DNA from: SZUA-442 sp963753185
GTDB taxonomy: Bacteria; Actinomycetota; Acidimicrobiia; Spongiisociales; UBA5794
Reading direction: 5' to 3'
NCBI GenBank assembly: GCA_963753185.1
Contig: CAVWBO010000007.1
Location: 1,116,001-1,180,000 of the forward strand
Length of the DNA: 64,000 nt
Shown: positions 1-7,954 of the stretch, one piece after another
Position numbering within the stretch: position 1 is the first letter of the stretch
How the letters are laid out: the number at the start of each line of letters is the position of its first letter
Position numbers and translations under genes: made by a program
Notes under the pieces: generated by a model
What the model saw: only the letters and a program-made list of their open reading frames with translations
Databases searched by the model: none
Told to the model about the DNA's origin: nothing

Positions 1-263
1 AGGACGCCGGCACCCAATCGAGGATCGCGAGGGTCTACCCCAAGACGAACCGCATCATCGTCGAGGGTGTCGCCACCGCGAAGAGGCACCAGAAGCCCAC
101 GGGTGAGTTGAACACCGGAGGCATCATCGACAAGGACATGCCGATCAACGCGTCCAACGTGATGATCGTGTGCAAGGAGTGCGGTCCGACGAGGATCGGT
201 GCGCGGTTCGACGCCGAGGGCAAGAAGTACCGCGTCTGTCGCAAGTGTGGGGGCGATCTGTGA
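1..263 (+). CDS. rplX: 50S ribosomal protein L24, 5' end missing
   Basis: The reading frame enters at base 3 and ends at TGA 261-263; the N-terminus lies outside the window. L24 is an assembly initiator of the large ribosomal subunit. The visible part contains the family core 'NRIIVEGVATAKRHQKPT' and a C-terminal zinc ribbon of two Cys-x2-Cys pairs (CKECG and CRKCG). That ribbon is found in many bacterial L24 proteins but not in E. coli. The stop overlaps the rplE start (TGATG), which implies translational coupling in the spc operon. Confidence 0.95.
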   Translation, partial: DAGTQSRIARVYPKTNRIIVEGVATAKRHQKPTGELNTGGIIDKDMPINASNVMIVCKECGPTRIGARFDAEGKKYRVCRKCGGDL

Positions 264-820
264 TGGCACCTCGACTGAAGGGAATCTACGAGACGGAGAT
301 CAAGGCGAAGCTCCTCGAGGAGCTTGGTCTCGACAACGTCATGCAGGTCCCGCGCATGAGCAAGATCGTGGTCAACATGGGGGCTGGTGACGCTGCCGCC
401 GATGCGAAGCTGATCGATGGCGTCGTCGCCGACCTGCGAACGATCACCGGGCAACAGCCAAGGGTGAACCGTGCGCGCAAGTCTGTCTCGAACTTCAAGC
501 TCCGCGAGGGGCAGGCGATCGGAGCGTCCGTGACACTGCGCGGTGATCGCATGTGGGAGTTTCTCGATAGGCTCATCGCTCTGGCCATCCCGCGAATCCG
601 TGACTTCCGGGGCCTGAACCCGAAGGGATTCGACGGTCGGGGCAACTACACCTTCGGTGTGAACGAACAACTGATCTTTCCCGAGATCGACTACGACAAA
701 GTGATGAAGGTCCGCGGAATGGACATCACCATGGTGACCACGGCGGAAACCGATGAGCAGGGGAGGGCACTCCTCGATGCATTCGGGTTCCCCTTCCGGC
801 GGCAGCAGGTAGGTGCGTAA
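263..820 (+). CDS. rplE: 50S ribosomal protein L5
   Basis: This is a 185-residue protein of normal length for L5, which binds 5S rRNA in the central protuberance of the 50S subunit. The family motif 'KIVVNMGAGDA' lies near residues 32-42 and 'RKSVSNFKLREGQAIGASVTLRG' follows near residues 72-94 (only key parts quoted). The C-terminal stretch with 'GMDITMVTTA' is also typical. The ATG at 263 overlaps the L24 stop and gives the family N-terminus 'MAPRLKGIYE'. An ATG farther upstream would only add out-of-family residues. It is followed directly by rpsN. Confidence 0.97.
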   Translation: MAPRLKGIYETEIKAKLLEELGLDNVMQVPRMSKIVVNMGAGDAAADAKLIDGVVADLRTITGQQPRVNRARKSVSNFKLREGQAIGASVTLRGDRMWEFLDRLIALAIPRIRDFRGLNPKGFDGRGNYTFGVNEQLIFPEIDYDKVMKVRGMDITMVTTAETDEQGRALLDAFGFPFRRQQVGA

Positions 821-1126
821 ATGGCGAAGACATCGATGATCGTGAAGAACAACAGGCGCAAGGTCCTCGTCGAACGCTACGCAGAGCGTCGAGCCGAGCT
901 CGTCGCCGTCATCAAGGACGCAGACGCTTCCTACGAGGACAAGCGGGAGGCATACGCGAAGATCGCCAAGATGCCCCGCGATGCGAGCGCCACACGCTAC
1001 CGCAACAGGTGCAACGTGAGCGGCCGACCGCGCGCGTACTTCCGCAAGTTCGGGCTCTCGCGCATCGCGCTGAGGAACATGGCCCACCGCGGTGAGCTGC
1101 CCGGCGTGAGAAAGGCGTCGTGGTAG
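821..1126 (+). CDS. rpsN: 30S ribosomal protein S14, long zinc-free form
   Basis: The product has 101 residues, the length of the long S14 form, and ends in the conserved 'SGRPRAYFRKFGLSRIALR' block. It has only a single Cys and lacks the two CxxC pairs of the short, zinc-binding form, so it is the C-minus type. S14 sits in the head of the small subunit. The ATG follows the L5 stop with no gap (TAA then ATG). Actinobacteria often carry both S14 types; only this one is in the window. Confidence 0.96.
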   Translation: MAKTSMIVKNNRRKVLVERYAERRAELVAVIKDADASYEDKREAYAKIAKMPRDASATRYRNRCNVSGRPRAYFRKFGLSRIALRNMAHRGELPGVRKASW

Positions 1127-1128
1127 CC

Positions 1129-1524
1129 ATGTACACCGACCCGATAGCGGACATGCTGACGAGGATCCGGAACGCCAATACGGCGCTCCACCCCGAGACC
1201 TCGATGCCATCGTCCAAGATCAAGGAAGAGATCGCCCGGATCCTCTCGGAAGAGGGGTACATCGACGGGTGGAAGACCGACCAGGGAGACGTGGGCACCC
1301 AGCTGGTCGTCCGCCTCCGATACGGCAGCGACCGCAAGCGCGTCCTCCAGGGGATCCAGCGCGTGTCGAAGCCGGGTCATCGCGTGTACAAGGGCGCTTC
1401 GGACATCGCGAGGGTCCGCGGAGGCATCGGAGTGTCGATCCTCTCGACCTCCGAGGGCGTCATGACGGACAGGGACGCACGCCGACGAAACGTCGGCGGC
1501 GAGATCCTCTGCAAGGTGTGGTGA
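1129..1524 (+). CDS. rpsH: 30S ribosomal protein S8
   Basis: The 131-residue product starts 'MYTDPIADMLTRIRNANTA', the standard S8 N-terminus, and ends with the conserved 'GVMTDRDARRRNVGGEILCKVW'-type tail (residues ~110-131). S8 binds helix 21 of 16S rRNA, and in many bacteria it represses its own operon. The start at 1129 is preferred to an in-frame GTG at 1120, because it gives the family N-terminus and lies just 2 bases after the rpsN stop. It lies between rpsN and rplF in the standard spc order. Confidence 0.97.
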   Translation: MYTDPIADMLTRIRNANTALHPETSMPSSKIKEEIARILSEEGYIDGWKTDQGDVGTQLVVRLRYGSDRKRVLQGIQRVSKPGHRVYKGASDIARVRGGIGVSILSTSEGVMTDRDARRRNVGGEILCKVW

Positions 1525-1525
1525 C

Positions 1526-2068
1526 ATGAGCCGAATCGGAAACGCACCCATTGCCCTCCCCGCAGGGGTCGAGGTAACGGTGAAGGACAGTCAGGTCCAG
1601 GTGAAGGGTCCGAAGGGAACGCTCACCCAGGCCATCGACCCTGCCGTGACGATCTCGGTCGAGGATGGAATCGTCACCCTCAAGCGCCTGCAGGACGATC
1701 GGGAGAGCCGTGCGCGTCACGGGCTCATCCGGGCACTGGTCAACAACATGGTCGTCGGCGTATCCGACGGGTTCTCGAAGGAGTTGAACCTCGTCGGCGT
1801 CGGCTACCGTGCCTCCCTCAAGGGAGAACAGATCGAGCTCCTGGTCGGCTTCTCGCACCCCGTCGTCATCGAGGCTCGGGACGGCATCTCGTATGAGGTC
1901 CCAGAGCCGACGAAGATCATCGTCGCGGGAATCGACAAACAGAGCGTCGGCCAGGTCGCCGCTGACATCCGCGCCGTTCGCCCACCCGAACCGTACAAGG
2001 GGAAAGGCATCCGCTACCGCGACGAGCGCGTGCGGCGCAAGGCAGGCAAGGCAGGAGTGAGCCGATGA
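1526..2068 (+). CDS. rplF: 50S ribosomal protein L6
   Basis: This 180-residue protein has the two tandem L6 domains and the C-terminal signature 'PEPYKGKGIRYRDERVRRKAGKAG' (residues ~155-177, partly quoted). L6 lies near the factor-binding site of the 50S subunit. It begins one base after the rpsH stop. Its own stop overlaps the rplR start by four bases (ATGA), a sign of coupled translation. Confidence 0.97.
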   Translation: MSRIGNAPIALPAGVEVTVKDSQVQVKGPKGTLTQAIDPAVTISVEDGIVTLKRLQDDRESRARHGLIRALVNNMVVGVSDGFSKELNLVGVGYRASLKGEQIELLVGFSHPVVIEARDGISYEVPEPTKIIVAGIDKQSVGQVAADIRAVRPPEPYKGKGIRYRDERVRRKAGKAGVSR

Positions 2069-2418
2069 GCGCCAACCGGACCAGCGCACGCCATCGCAGG
2101 CACTATCGGGTGAGGAAGTCGGTGCATGGCACCGGGTCGCGCCCCCGCCTGTCGGTGTTCCGCAGCAACAAGCACATCTACGCACAGATCATCGACGACG
2201 ACGCTGGCACGACGATCGCTGCGGCGTCCTCGAAGGAGACCGCCGTCAAGGGTGACTCGCTCACCGTCGACGTCGCCACCAAGGTCGGGAAGCTCGTGGG
2301 TGCACGCGCACAGGACGCAGGTGTGACCGCCGTCGTCTTCGACAGGGGCGGATTCAAGTACCACGGGCGGGTCAAGGCGCTCGCCGACGCGGCCCGCGAG
2401 GCCGGACTGAAGTTCTAG
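2065..2418 (+). CDS. rplR: 50S ribosomal protein L18
   Basis: This is a 117-residue L18, which binds 5S rRNA together with L5. It shows the family motifs 'RLSVFRSNKHIYAQIIDDD' near residues 29-47 and the ending 'FDRGGFKYHGRVKALADAAREAGLKF'-type tail. The ATG overlaps the rplF stop (ATGA). The basic N-terminus (residues 1-25) fits rRNA binding. Confidence 0.97.
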   Translation: MSANRTSARHRRHYRVRKSVHGTGSRPRLSVFRSNKHIYAQIIDDDAGTTIAAASSKETAVKGDSLTVDVATKVGKLVGARAQDAGVTAVVFDRGGFKYHGRVKALADAAREAGLKF

Positions 2419-2425
2419 GAGCGAC

Positions 2426-3019
2426 ATGACGACGAGAAACCGCACGGACAACAGAGACCGCGATCGCGGCCGCGCGCGTGAGCGCGACGTCCCCGAGTTC
2501 GACGAGCGTGTCATCGCGATCAATCGAGTCGCGAAGGTCGTCAAGGGTGGTCGGCGATTCTCGTTCACCGCGCTCGTGGCGGTCGGTGATGGCAAGGGCA
2601 GGGTCGGCATCGGGTACGGCAAGGCCAAGGAAGTCCCGGCAGCCATCCAGAAGGCGTTCGAGCTCGCACGCAAGGACATGTTCAACGTGCCAATGGCGGG
2701 CGAGACGATCATCCACGAGGTCATCGGTTCCCAGGGAGCCAGCCGTGTCCTCCTCAAGCCTGCGGCACCGGGTACCGGTGTGATCGCAGGGGGCGCCGTG
2801 CGCCAGATCATCGAAGCTGCCGGCATCCACAACGTGCTCGCCAAGTCGCTCGGATCGCCGACCCACGTCAATGTGGCCAAGGCGACCGTGGATGCGCTCA
2901 AGAGCCAGCAGCGGCCCGACAAGGTCGCGCAGGCTCGGGGAAAGCGCGCCGAGGAGATCTTTCCTCCCGCACTGCTCGCTTCGTACAACTCAGCCGAACT
3001 GATGCGGACGAAGGGCTGA
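2426..3019 (+). CDS. rpsE: 30S ribosomal protein S5
   Basis: The 197-residue protein has the S5 double-stranded RNA-binding domain starting around 'DERVIAINRVAKVVKGGRRF' (residues 27-46) and the C-terminal S5 domain around 'GTGVIAGGAVRQIIEAAGI'. S5 acts in decoding fidelity and mRNA helicase activity at the entry channel. A charged N-terminal extension (Arg/Asp-rich, ~25 residues) precedes the domain, as in other high-GC actinobacteria. A GGAG ribosome-binding site ('taggagcgacatg') precedes the ATG. Confidence 0.97.
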   Translation: MTTRNRTDNRDRDRGRARERDVPEFDERVIAINRVAKVVKGGRRFSFTALVAVGDGKGRVGIGYGKAKEVPAAIQKAFELARKDMFNVPMAGETIIHEVIGSQGASRVLLKPAAPGTGVIAGGAVRQIIEAAGIHNVLAKSLGSPTHVNVAKATVDALKSQQRPDKVAQARGKRAEEIFPPALLASYNSAELMRTKG

Positions 3020-3021
3020 TC

Positions 3022-3204
3022 ATGGCAGGGACACTGAAGATCACCCTGCGTCGCAGCCTCATCGGCGAGAAGCCGAAGGCGCGAGCGACCGTCGAGAGCC
3101 TCGGGCTCCGCAGGATCAACGCATCGGTCGAGCGACCTGATTCGCCCGACCTCCGCGGCATGATCCACCGGGTCAGCCATCTGCTCGAAGTGGAGGAAAC
3201 CTGA
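3022..3204 (+). CDS. rpmD: 50S ribosomal protein L30
   Basis: The product has 60 residues and contains the L30 pattern 'LKITLRRSLIGEKPKARATVESLGLRRINASV' split around residues 4-36. L30 is a small late-assembly protein of the 50S subunit. It starts two bases after rpsE and its TGA overlaps the rplO ATG by one base (TGATG). Confidence 0.96.
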   Translation: MAGTLKITLRRSLIGEKPKARATVESLGLRRINASVERPDSPDLRGMIHRVSHLLEVEET

Positions 3205-3644
3205 TGAAGCTGCACCACCTCCGCCCCGCCGAAGGGTCGAAGAAGCGCAAGATCCGCGTCGGTCGCGGTGAGTCCGGGCGACGTGGCAAGACGGCCGGTC
3301 GTGGCACGAAGGGCCTCAAGGCCCGGAGCAAGGTGCGTCCCGGGTTCGAGGGCGGTCAGACGCCGCTGATTCGCCAGATCCCCAAGATGAAGGGGTTCAA
3401 GAATCCGAACCGTGAGGAATACACGGTCGTCAATGTCTCCAAGCTCGCAGCCTTCTCCTCCGGCACGACGGTCACGCCGGACGAGCTCCGCTCTGCCGGA
3501 TTGGCGAAGAAGCGGGGCAGGATCAAGGTGCTCGGCCAGGGAGATCTCGATGTCGCACTGACCGTGAAGGCGCATGCCTTCTCGATCGGTGCTGCCGACA
3601 AGATCGCTGCCGCCGGCGGTTCCGTCGAACTCATCGAGGAGTGA
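3204..3644 (+). CDS. rplO: 50S ribosomal protein L15
   Basis: This is a 146-residue L15. It has the Gly/Arg-rich N-terminal segment ('KIRVGRGESGRRGKTAGRG' near residues 17-35) that threads into the 50S core, then the 'PGFEGGQTPLIRQIPKMKGF' motif and a globular C-terminal domain. It is coupled to rpmD through a one-base overlap. It is the last ribosomal gene before secY, from which it is separated by about 100 bases. Confidence 0.97.
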   Translation: MKLHHLRPAEGSKKRKIRVGRGESGRRGKTAGRGTKGLKARSKVRPGFEGGQTPLIRQIPKMKGFKNPNREEYTVVNVSKLAAFSSGTTVTPDELRSAGLAKKRGRIKVLGQGDLDVALTVKAHAFSIGAADKIAAAGGSVELIEE

Positions 3645-3663
3645 GGACGTGGTGGTGACAGGT

Positions 3664-3677
3664 GCGGAACGTTCCGC
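3664..3677. promoter_or_regulatory. 14-bp palindrome and weak promoter before secY
   Basis: The perfect palindrome GCGGAACGTTCCGC lies in the 104-base gap between rplO and secY. A TACCCT box at 3690-3695 could be a -10, and the palindrome would then cover its -35 region. This arrangement would suit an operator controlling separate transcription of secY-adk-map. Its function is inference only. Confidence 0.3.
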
Positions 3678-3748
3678 TGTGATCAGCCGTACCCTGTGCC
3701 CGTCGTCCGATGCTCCCGCAGTGAACGAATAGCGACTCCAGGACCCAC

Positions 3749-5056
3749 ATGCTCACCGCCTTCAGGAACGCCTTCAGGATCCACGACCTCCGGAACAAGA
3801 TCCTGTTCACCCTGTTCATCTTCGCCATCTACCGCCTCGGCGCGACGATTCCCGTACCCGGAGTGGATCTGGATGCCGTTCGGTCATTCGCAGACCAAGC
3901 TGAGCAGTCGGGGTTCGTCGGCCTGTTGAACCTGTTCAGCGGTGGCGCCCTCACGCAGATGTCGATCTTCGCCCTCGGCATCATGCCGTACATCACTGCG
4001 TCGATCATCATGCAGCTCCTCGCCGTCGTGATCCCGAAGCTCCAAGCCCTCCAGGAGGAGGGGGAGAGCGGCAGGAAGGTCATCACCCAATGGACGAGGT
4101 ACGTCACCGTCATCCTGGCACTCCTGCAGTCCACCGGTTTCGCGTACCTGTTCCACAGCGGCCAGTTCACCCAGGGAGTCGACCTGATCCCGAACTTCAC
4201 CCCCAGGAACGTGATCATCATCGTCATCACGATGACCGCAGGTACCGCCCTGCTGATGTGGATGGGCGAGCTGATCACACAACGTGGAATCGGCAACGGC
4301 ATGTCACTGCTGATCTTCGTGTCGATCATCAGCCAGATCCCGTCCCAGCTCGTGATCCTGAACACGAACAGCGACACCTACCAGTTCGTGGTCATCGTCG
4401 CGGTCATGATCGCCCTGACGATCGGGATCATCTTCATCGAACAGGGACAACGGCGGATCCCCGTGCAGTTCTCACGCAGGGTTCGCGGCCGCAAGGTGAT
4501 GGGAGGCCAGTCGACCTACATCCCGCTCAAGGTGAACATGGCAGGCGTCATCCCCGTGATCTTCGCGACATCGATCATGTACTTCCCGGCCCTCCTCGCC
4601 TCGGCCCTTCCGAGTACGGGGTGGGGTGCGTCGGTGCGCGACTGGATCGATCGCAACATGCTCTCGACCTCGGGTGTCGGGTTCTCACCAAGCCTCTGGT
4701 ACATCTTCATCCTCGCCTTGCTGGTTGTCTTCTTCACCTACTTCTACACGGCGATCCAGTTCGATCCAGAGCGTCAGGCCGACATGATCCAGCGCCAGGG
4801 AGGCTTCATCCCCGGTATCCGTCCCGGACGTGCAACGGTCAACTACCTCAGCCACGTGCTGTCGCGGATCACGCTCCCCGGCGCGATGTACCTCGCCCTC
4901 GTGACCATCCTTCCGTCGCTCTTCGGATGGTGGTGGAACGTACCCGTCGGCCTCTCGGGTGTGTCGATCATCATCGTCGCCGGCGTCGCGCTCGACACGA
5001 CCAAGCAGATCGAGAGCCAGCTCACGATGCGAAACTACGAGGGATTCCTCAGCTGA
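3749..5056 (+). CDS. secY: preprotein translocase channel subunit SecY
   Basis: The 435-residue integral membrane protein is the central pore of the Sec translocon and has the usual ten transmembrane segments. Visible family motifs are 'GLLNLFSGGALTQMSIFALGIMPYI' (residues ~55-80, the TM2 signature), 'QGQRRIPVQFSRR' in the cytoplasmic loop, and 'FIPGIRPGRATVNYL' in the C-terminal half. The ATG at 3749 gives the short cytoplasmic N-terminus 'MLTAFRNAFRIHDLRNKILF' common in actinobacteria. It is followed by adk and map, the standard order. Confidence 0.98.
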   Translation: MLTAFRNAFRIHDLRNKILFTLFIFAIYRLGATIPVPGVDLDAVRSFADQAEQSGFVGLLNLFSGGALTQMSIFALGIMPYITASIIMQLLAVVIPKLQALQEEGESGRKVITQWTRYVTVILALLQSTGFAYLFHSGQFTQGVDLIPNFTPRNVIIIVITMTAGTALLMWMGELITQRGIGNGMSLLIFVSIISQIPSQLVILNTNSDTYQFVVIVAVMIALTIGIIFIEQGQRRIPVQFSRRVRGRKVMGGQSTYIPLKVNMAGVIPVIFATSIMYFPALLASALPSTGWGASVRDWIDRNMLSTSGVGFSPSLWYIFILALLVVFFTYFYTAIQFDPERQADMIQRQGGFIPGIRPGRATVNYLSHVLSRITLPGAMYLALVTILPSLFGWWWNVPVGLSGVSIIIVAGVALDTTKQIESQLTMRNYEGFLS

Positions 5057-5092
5057 TCCCGGCCGGGACACCGACACCGAAGGAGCACGACC

Positions 5093-5647
5093 ATGGCGAG
5101 GCGGATCTTGTTCATCGGCCCCCCGGGCGCAGGCAAGGGCACACAGGCCGCCATGCTCGCACGTGCGCTGAAGGTTCCCCATGTCTCGACGGGCGCAATG
5201 CTGCGTGATGCCGTGGCAGCCGGCACCGACCTCGGGAAGCAGGTCGCCAGCGTCATGGCCGCAGGTGATCTCGTGTCTGACGACCTCGTGGTCGCCATCG
5301 TCGACGAACGGCTCTCCTCAGAAGATGCCAGGTGTGGTTACCTCCTCGACGGATTTCCGCGAAACGTCGCTCAGGCCCGGGCGCTCAACGACGCAGTCGT
5401 GAACGCGATCGGAACTGTCATCCTCCTCGAGGCCGACACGGATGAGCTCGTCGCGAGGCTCGTCAAGCGGGCTCAGGAAGAAGGCCGCGCGGACGACAAC
5501 GAGGAGACGATTCGTCGGCGCCTCGAGGTGTATGCACAGGAGACGGCCCCCCTGGTCGACCACTACGGAGACGCCGTCATCCGGATCAACGGAGTCGGAT
5601 CCATCGATGAGGTCTTCGCACGCATCGCCCTGGCGCTCGCATCCTGA
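5093..5647 (+). CDS. adk: adenylate kinase, short form
   Basis: The enzyme interconverts ATP + AMP and 2 ADP. The 184-residue product has the P-loop 'GPPGAGKGT' (residues 9-17), the AMP-site motif 'GYLLDGFPRN' (residues ~82-91), and a shortened LID ('KRAQEEGRADDNEETIRRRL'). That makes it the small actinobacterial type without the zinc-binding LID. An AGGAG ribosome-binding site precedes the ATG. The position after secY is conserved. Confidence 0.97.
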   Translation: MARRILFIGPPGAGKGTQAAMLARALKVPHVSTGAMLRDAVAAGTDLGKQVASVMAAGDLVSDDLVVAIVDERLSSEDARCGYLLDGFPRNVAQARALNDAVVNAIGTVILLEADTDELVARLVKRAQEEGRADDNEETIRRRLEVYAQETAPLVDHYGDAVIRINGVGSIDEVFARIALALAS

Positions 5648-5656
5648 TACGTCGGC

Positions 5657-6448
5657 ATGAGCGGTTCACGGGTCATCACGAAGAAGAGTCCGGCTGACTT
5701 CGAGAAGATGAAGGTCGCCGGCGCCTGTGTCGCGGCGATGCACGCAGCGGTTCGGGAGGCGATCGCGCCCGGTGTGTCGACCCTCGAACTGGATCACGTC
5801 GCACGCGAGGTCCTCGCGGCGCACGGATGCCGGTCCTCGTTCCTCGGCTACGGGAGTCCCACGAACCCGTTCCCCGGTGTCCTGTGCACATCGCCGAACT
5901 CGGTCATCGTCCACGGCATCCCAGGCGACTACGTCCTCGCTGATGGCGACATCATCTCGATCGATGCAGGCGCGATCTATGAGGGATGGCATGGCGACGC
6001 GGCCTTCACCGCTGCCGTGGGCGACGTTCCGGACGCCGTTCGGACCCTCCTCGAGGTGACGGAACAGGCCCTGTGGAAGGGCATCGAGCAGGCGGTTGCA
6101 GGCAACAGGCTCGGCGACATCGGCGCCGCCGTCGAGGCAGAGGCGGTACACGCCGGCCTCGGGGTTGTCCGAGAGTACGTCGGGCACGGGATCGGCAGGC
6201 AGATGCATGAGGCACCGTCGGTTCCCAACTACGGGGCGGCTGGCAAGGGGCTGCGCATCAAGAGGGGCATGGCGCTTGCCATCGAGCCGATGTTCAACCT
6301 CGGGACCGCATCGTCGGAAGTGCTCGACGACGGATGGACGGTCGTGACAGCCGATGGTGCGTGGTCGGCACACTTCGAACACACGGTGCTCATGACGGAC
6401 GAGGGCACGGTGGTCTCGACCCTCCCCGAACCGAGGACGATCGGCTGA
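5657..6448 (+). CDS. map: methionine aminopeptidase, type I
   Basis: This enzyme removes N-terminal Met from nascent proteins. The 263-residue protein has all five metal ligands of the family: D103 (SIDAGAIY), D114 (HGDAAF), H177 (GHGIGRQMHE), E210 (AIEPM) and E241 (FEHT). It lacks the N-terminal zinc-finger extension of type Ic enzymes. It starts 9 bases after adk. In most actinobacteria infA and rpmJ follow, but here two lipoprotein genes come next. Confidence 0.97.
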   Translation: MSGSRVITKKSPADFEKMKVAGACVAAMHAAVREAIAPGVSTLELDHVAREVLAAHGCRSSFLGYGSPTNPFPGVLCTSPNSVIVHGIPGDYVLADGDIISIDAGAIYEGWHGDAAFTAAVGDVPDAVRTLLEVTEQALWKGIEQAVAGNRLGDIGAAVEAEAVHAGLGVVREYVGHGIGRQMHEAPSVPNYGAAGKGLRIKRGMALAIEPMFNLGTASSEVLDDGWTVVTADGAWSAHFEHTVLMTDEGTVVSTLPEPRTIG

Positions 6449-6503
6449 TTGCCGCCGAAGCCTGGTGCGCTCGGTAGTGTTTGGCACCAATGGAGGGGGT
6501 TCC

Positions 6504-7181
6504 ATGAAACGACTGTCCATCCTCGCTGCGGCACTCGCACTCGTTGTCGCCGCCTGTTCGGGTGATTCCGCCGACACGACGACCACCTCGGCAGGCGGCA
6601 GTGCGAGCGAGACGACCACCACCGCAGGTTCTACCGACACGTCATCGACGTCCACGACGGCAGGAGCGGCCGAGACCACGACCACGACCGAGGGCGGTGG
6701 TGGATCCACCGCGGGACTCGCCGAGTGCGTTGTCGGGACGTGGCAGCTCGACTCCGACGTCTTCTTCGAAGCGATCGAAGAGGCGGCCGCCCAGGAGGGC
6801 GTCGACGGCTTCGAGGCAGTCAGTGGTGAGTACCTGCTCACCGTGTCGGCAGACGGGACCTTCAAGGTCGAGCAGATCGACTGGGGTTTCAAGGTGACCT
6901 CGGAGCTCGGCGATCTCGAACTCGTGGTGAACTCGGCGAGCACGGGCACGTGGACGATCGACGGTGATGTCCTCTCGACGACGGTGGATGCCGGCGGGGA
7001 CAGGGAGATCGCGATCCTGGTCGACGGAGAGCCGTTCGAGTTTCCCGGTGGGATCTCGCCGATCGAGCCGCCGGAGGCCGAGTTCACCGGCGCGGTGGTT
7101 TCCTGTGACGGTGACACGCTGTTTGCGACCAACCCCGAGGATGAGATCGCCTTCACGTCCGAGTGGGCAAGAGTCGGCTGA
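6504..7181 (+). CDS. Thr-rich linker lipoprotein of unknown function
   Basis: The 225-residue product has a classical lipoprotein signal peptide with a 'VVAAC' lipobox and lipidated Cys18. An extended Thr/Ser/Gly linker with TTTT blocks follows (residues ~25-75), then a folded domain of about 150 residues. That domain begins 'CVVGTWQLDSDVFFEAIEE' and has β-rich repeats ('DGTFKVEQIDWGFKVTSEL'), resembling lipocalin/DUF-type extracytoplasmic domains. I do not recognise a precise family. The strong GGAGGGGG site 6 bases before ATG 6504 fixes the start; an in-frame GTG/ATG at 6465 would put residues before the signal peptide. It interrupts the usual map-infA-rpmJ order. Confidence 0.85.
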   Translation: MKRLSILAAALALVVAACSGDSADTTTTSAGGSASETTTTAGSTDTSSTSTTAGAAETTTTTEGGGGSTAGLAECVVGTWQLDSDVFFEAIEEAAAQEGVDGFEAVSGEYLLTVSADGTFKVEQIDWGFKVTSELGDLELVVNSASTGTWTIDGDVLSTTVDAGGDREIAILVDGEPFEFPGGISPIEPPEAEFTGAVVSCDGDTLFATNPEDEIAFTSEWARVG

Positions 7182-7954
7182 TGAAGCCGGGTGTCGTGCG
7201 TCACCTCCCGGTGATCGCCGTCCTGTCCCTCGTTGTCGCTGCCTGTGGTTCGGGCTCGGATGCAACGACGACGACCGACGGTGGATGATCCAACGGGTCG
7301 ACCACGACCACCAGCCAGGCCACCACGACCACCAGCCAGGCCACCACGACCACCAGCCAGGCCACGACCACCAGCCAGGCCACCACGACCACGAACGAGG
7401 CCACCACGACCACCAGCCAGGCCACCACGACCACGAACCCGGACGCAGCGCTCGAGCTGTCTGACGAGGGCCTCAAGGCGGGGAGCACCTGGGTGCCGTT
7501 CGGAACAGGGGATGCGGAGACGATCGCCGCGATCTCGGGGATCCTCGGTGCGCCGGACCGTGATTCGGGGTGGGTCGACTCGTTCTCCGAGTACGGGACA
7601 TGCCCGGGTTCGACGGTGCGCGGGGTCCATTGGGACGCGTTCGTCGTGCTGTTCACCGAAGCGGACACCGGCTTGTGGACTGGCGGGGTGCCCCACTTCT
7701 TCGCGTGGTACTACACGGCGGAACCACCGGAGCTCGAGACCACGAGGGGACTCGTCATCGGCGACACGCTCGGTACCCTCGAAGCCGTGTACGGCGGTCC
7801 GGACCTCGAGATCGCTGAGAACCCCTTCGACCCGACCGGCAGCATCTGGCTGTACGACATGGCCGGATGGACGGGAATGTGGGGGTATGCGGACGGTCAG
7901 GACCCCTCGAGCACCATCTCGTCGATCAACGGAGGACTCGGCTGCGGGGAATAG
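7181..7954 (+). pseudogene. second Thr-rich lipoprotein, interrupted by in-frame TGA
   Basis: ATG 7181 overlaps the stop of the preceding lipoprotein gene by one base. The frame encodes a signal peptide with lipobox 'VVAAC', then a short Asp/Thr stretch, then meets TGA at 7286-7288 (codon 36). The same frame continues without further stops through a TTTTSQA heptad linker (7301-7441) to a folded domain of about 165 residues, ending at TAG 7954. The domain contains 'FGTGDAETIAAISGILG' and 'TRGLVIGDTLGTLEAVYG', seen in actinobacterial lipoproteins of unknown function. A GTG at 7493 could start the C-terminal part alone, but without a signal peptide. Explanations are a nonsense mutation, a sequencing error, or stop readthrough. 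Confidence 0.7.
7301..7441 (+). repeat. 21-base tandem repeat coding TTTTSQA linker
   Basis: Seven head-to-tail units of the type acc-acg-acc-acc-agc-cag-gcc encode the peptide TTTTSQA. One unit is shortened by 3 bases, one reads TTTTNEA, and the last is cut to TTTTNP. It forms the Thr-rich spacer between the lipid anchor and the domain of the broken lipoprotein. Such repeats can change copy number by slippage. Confidence 0.85.

Noticed and set aside
35..1210. Minus-strand frame of 391 residues over rplE/rpsN
   Set aside because: It lies opposite well-conserved ribosomal genes, shows no domain, and has no start signal.
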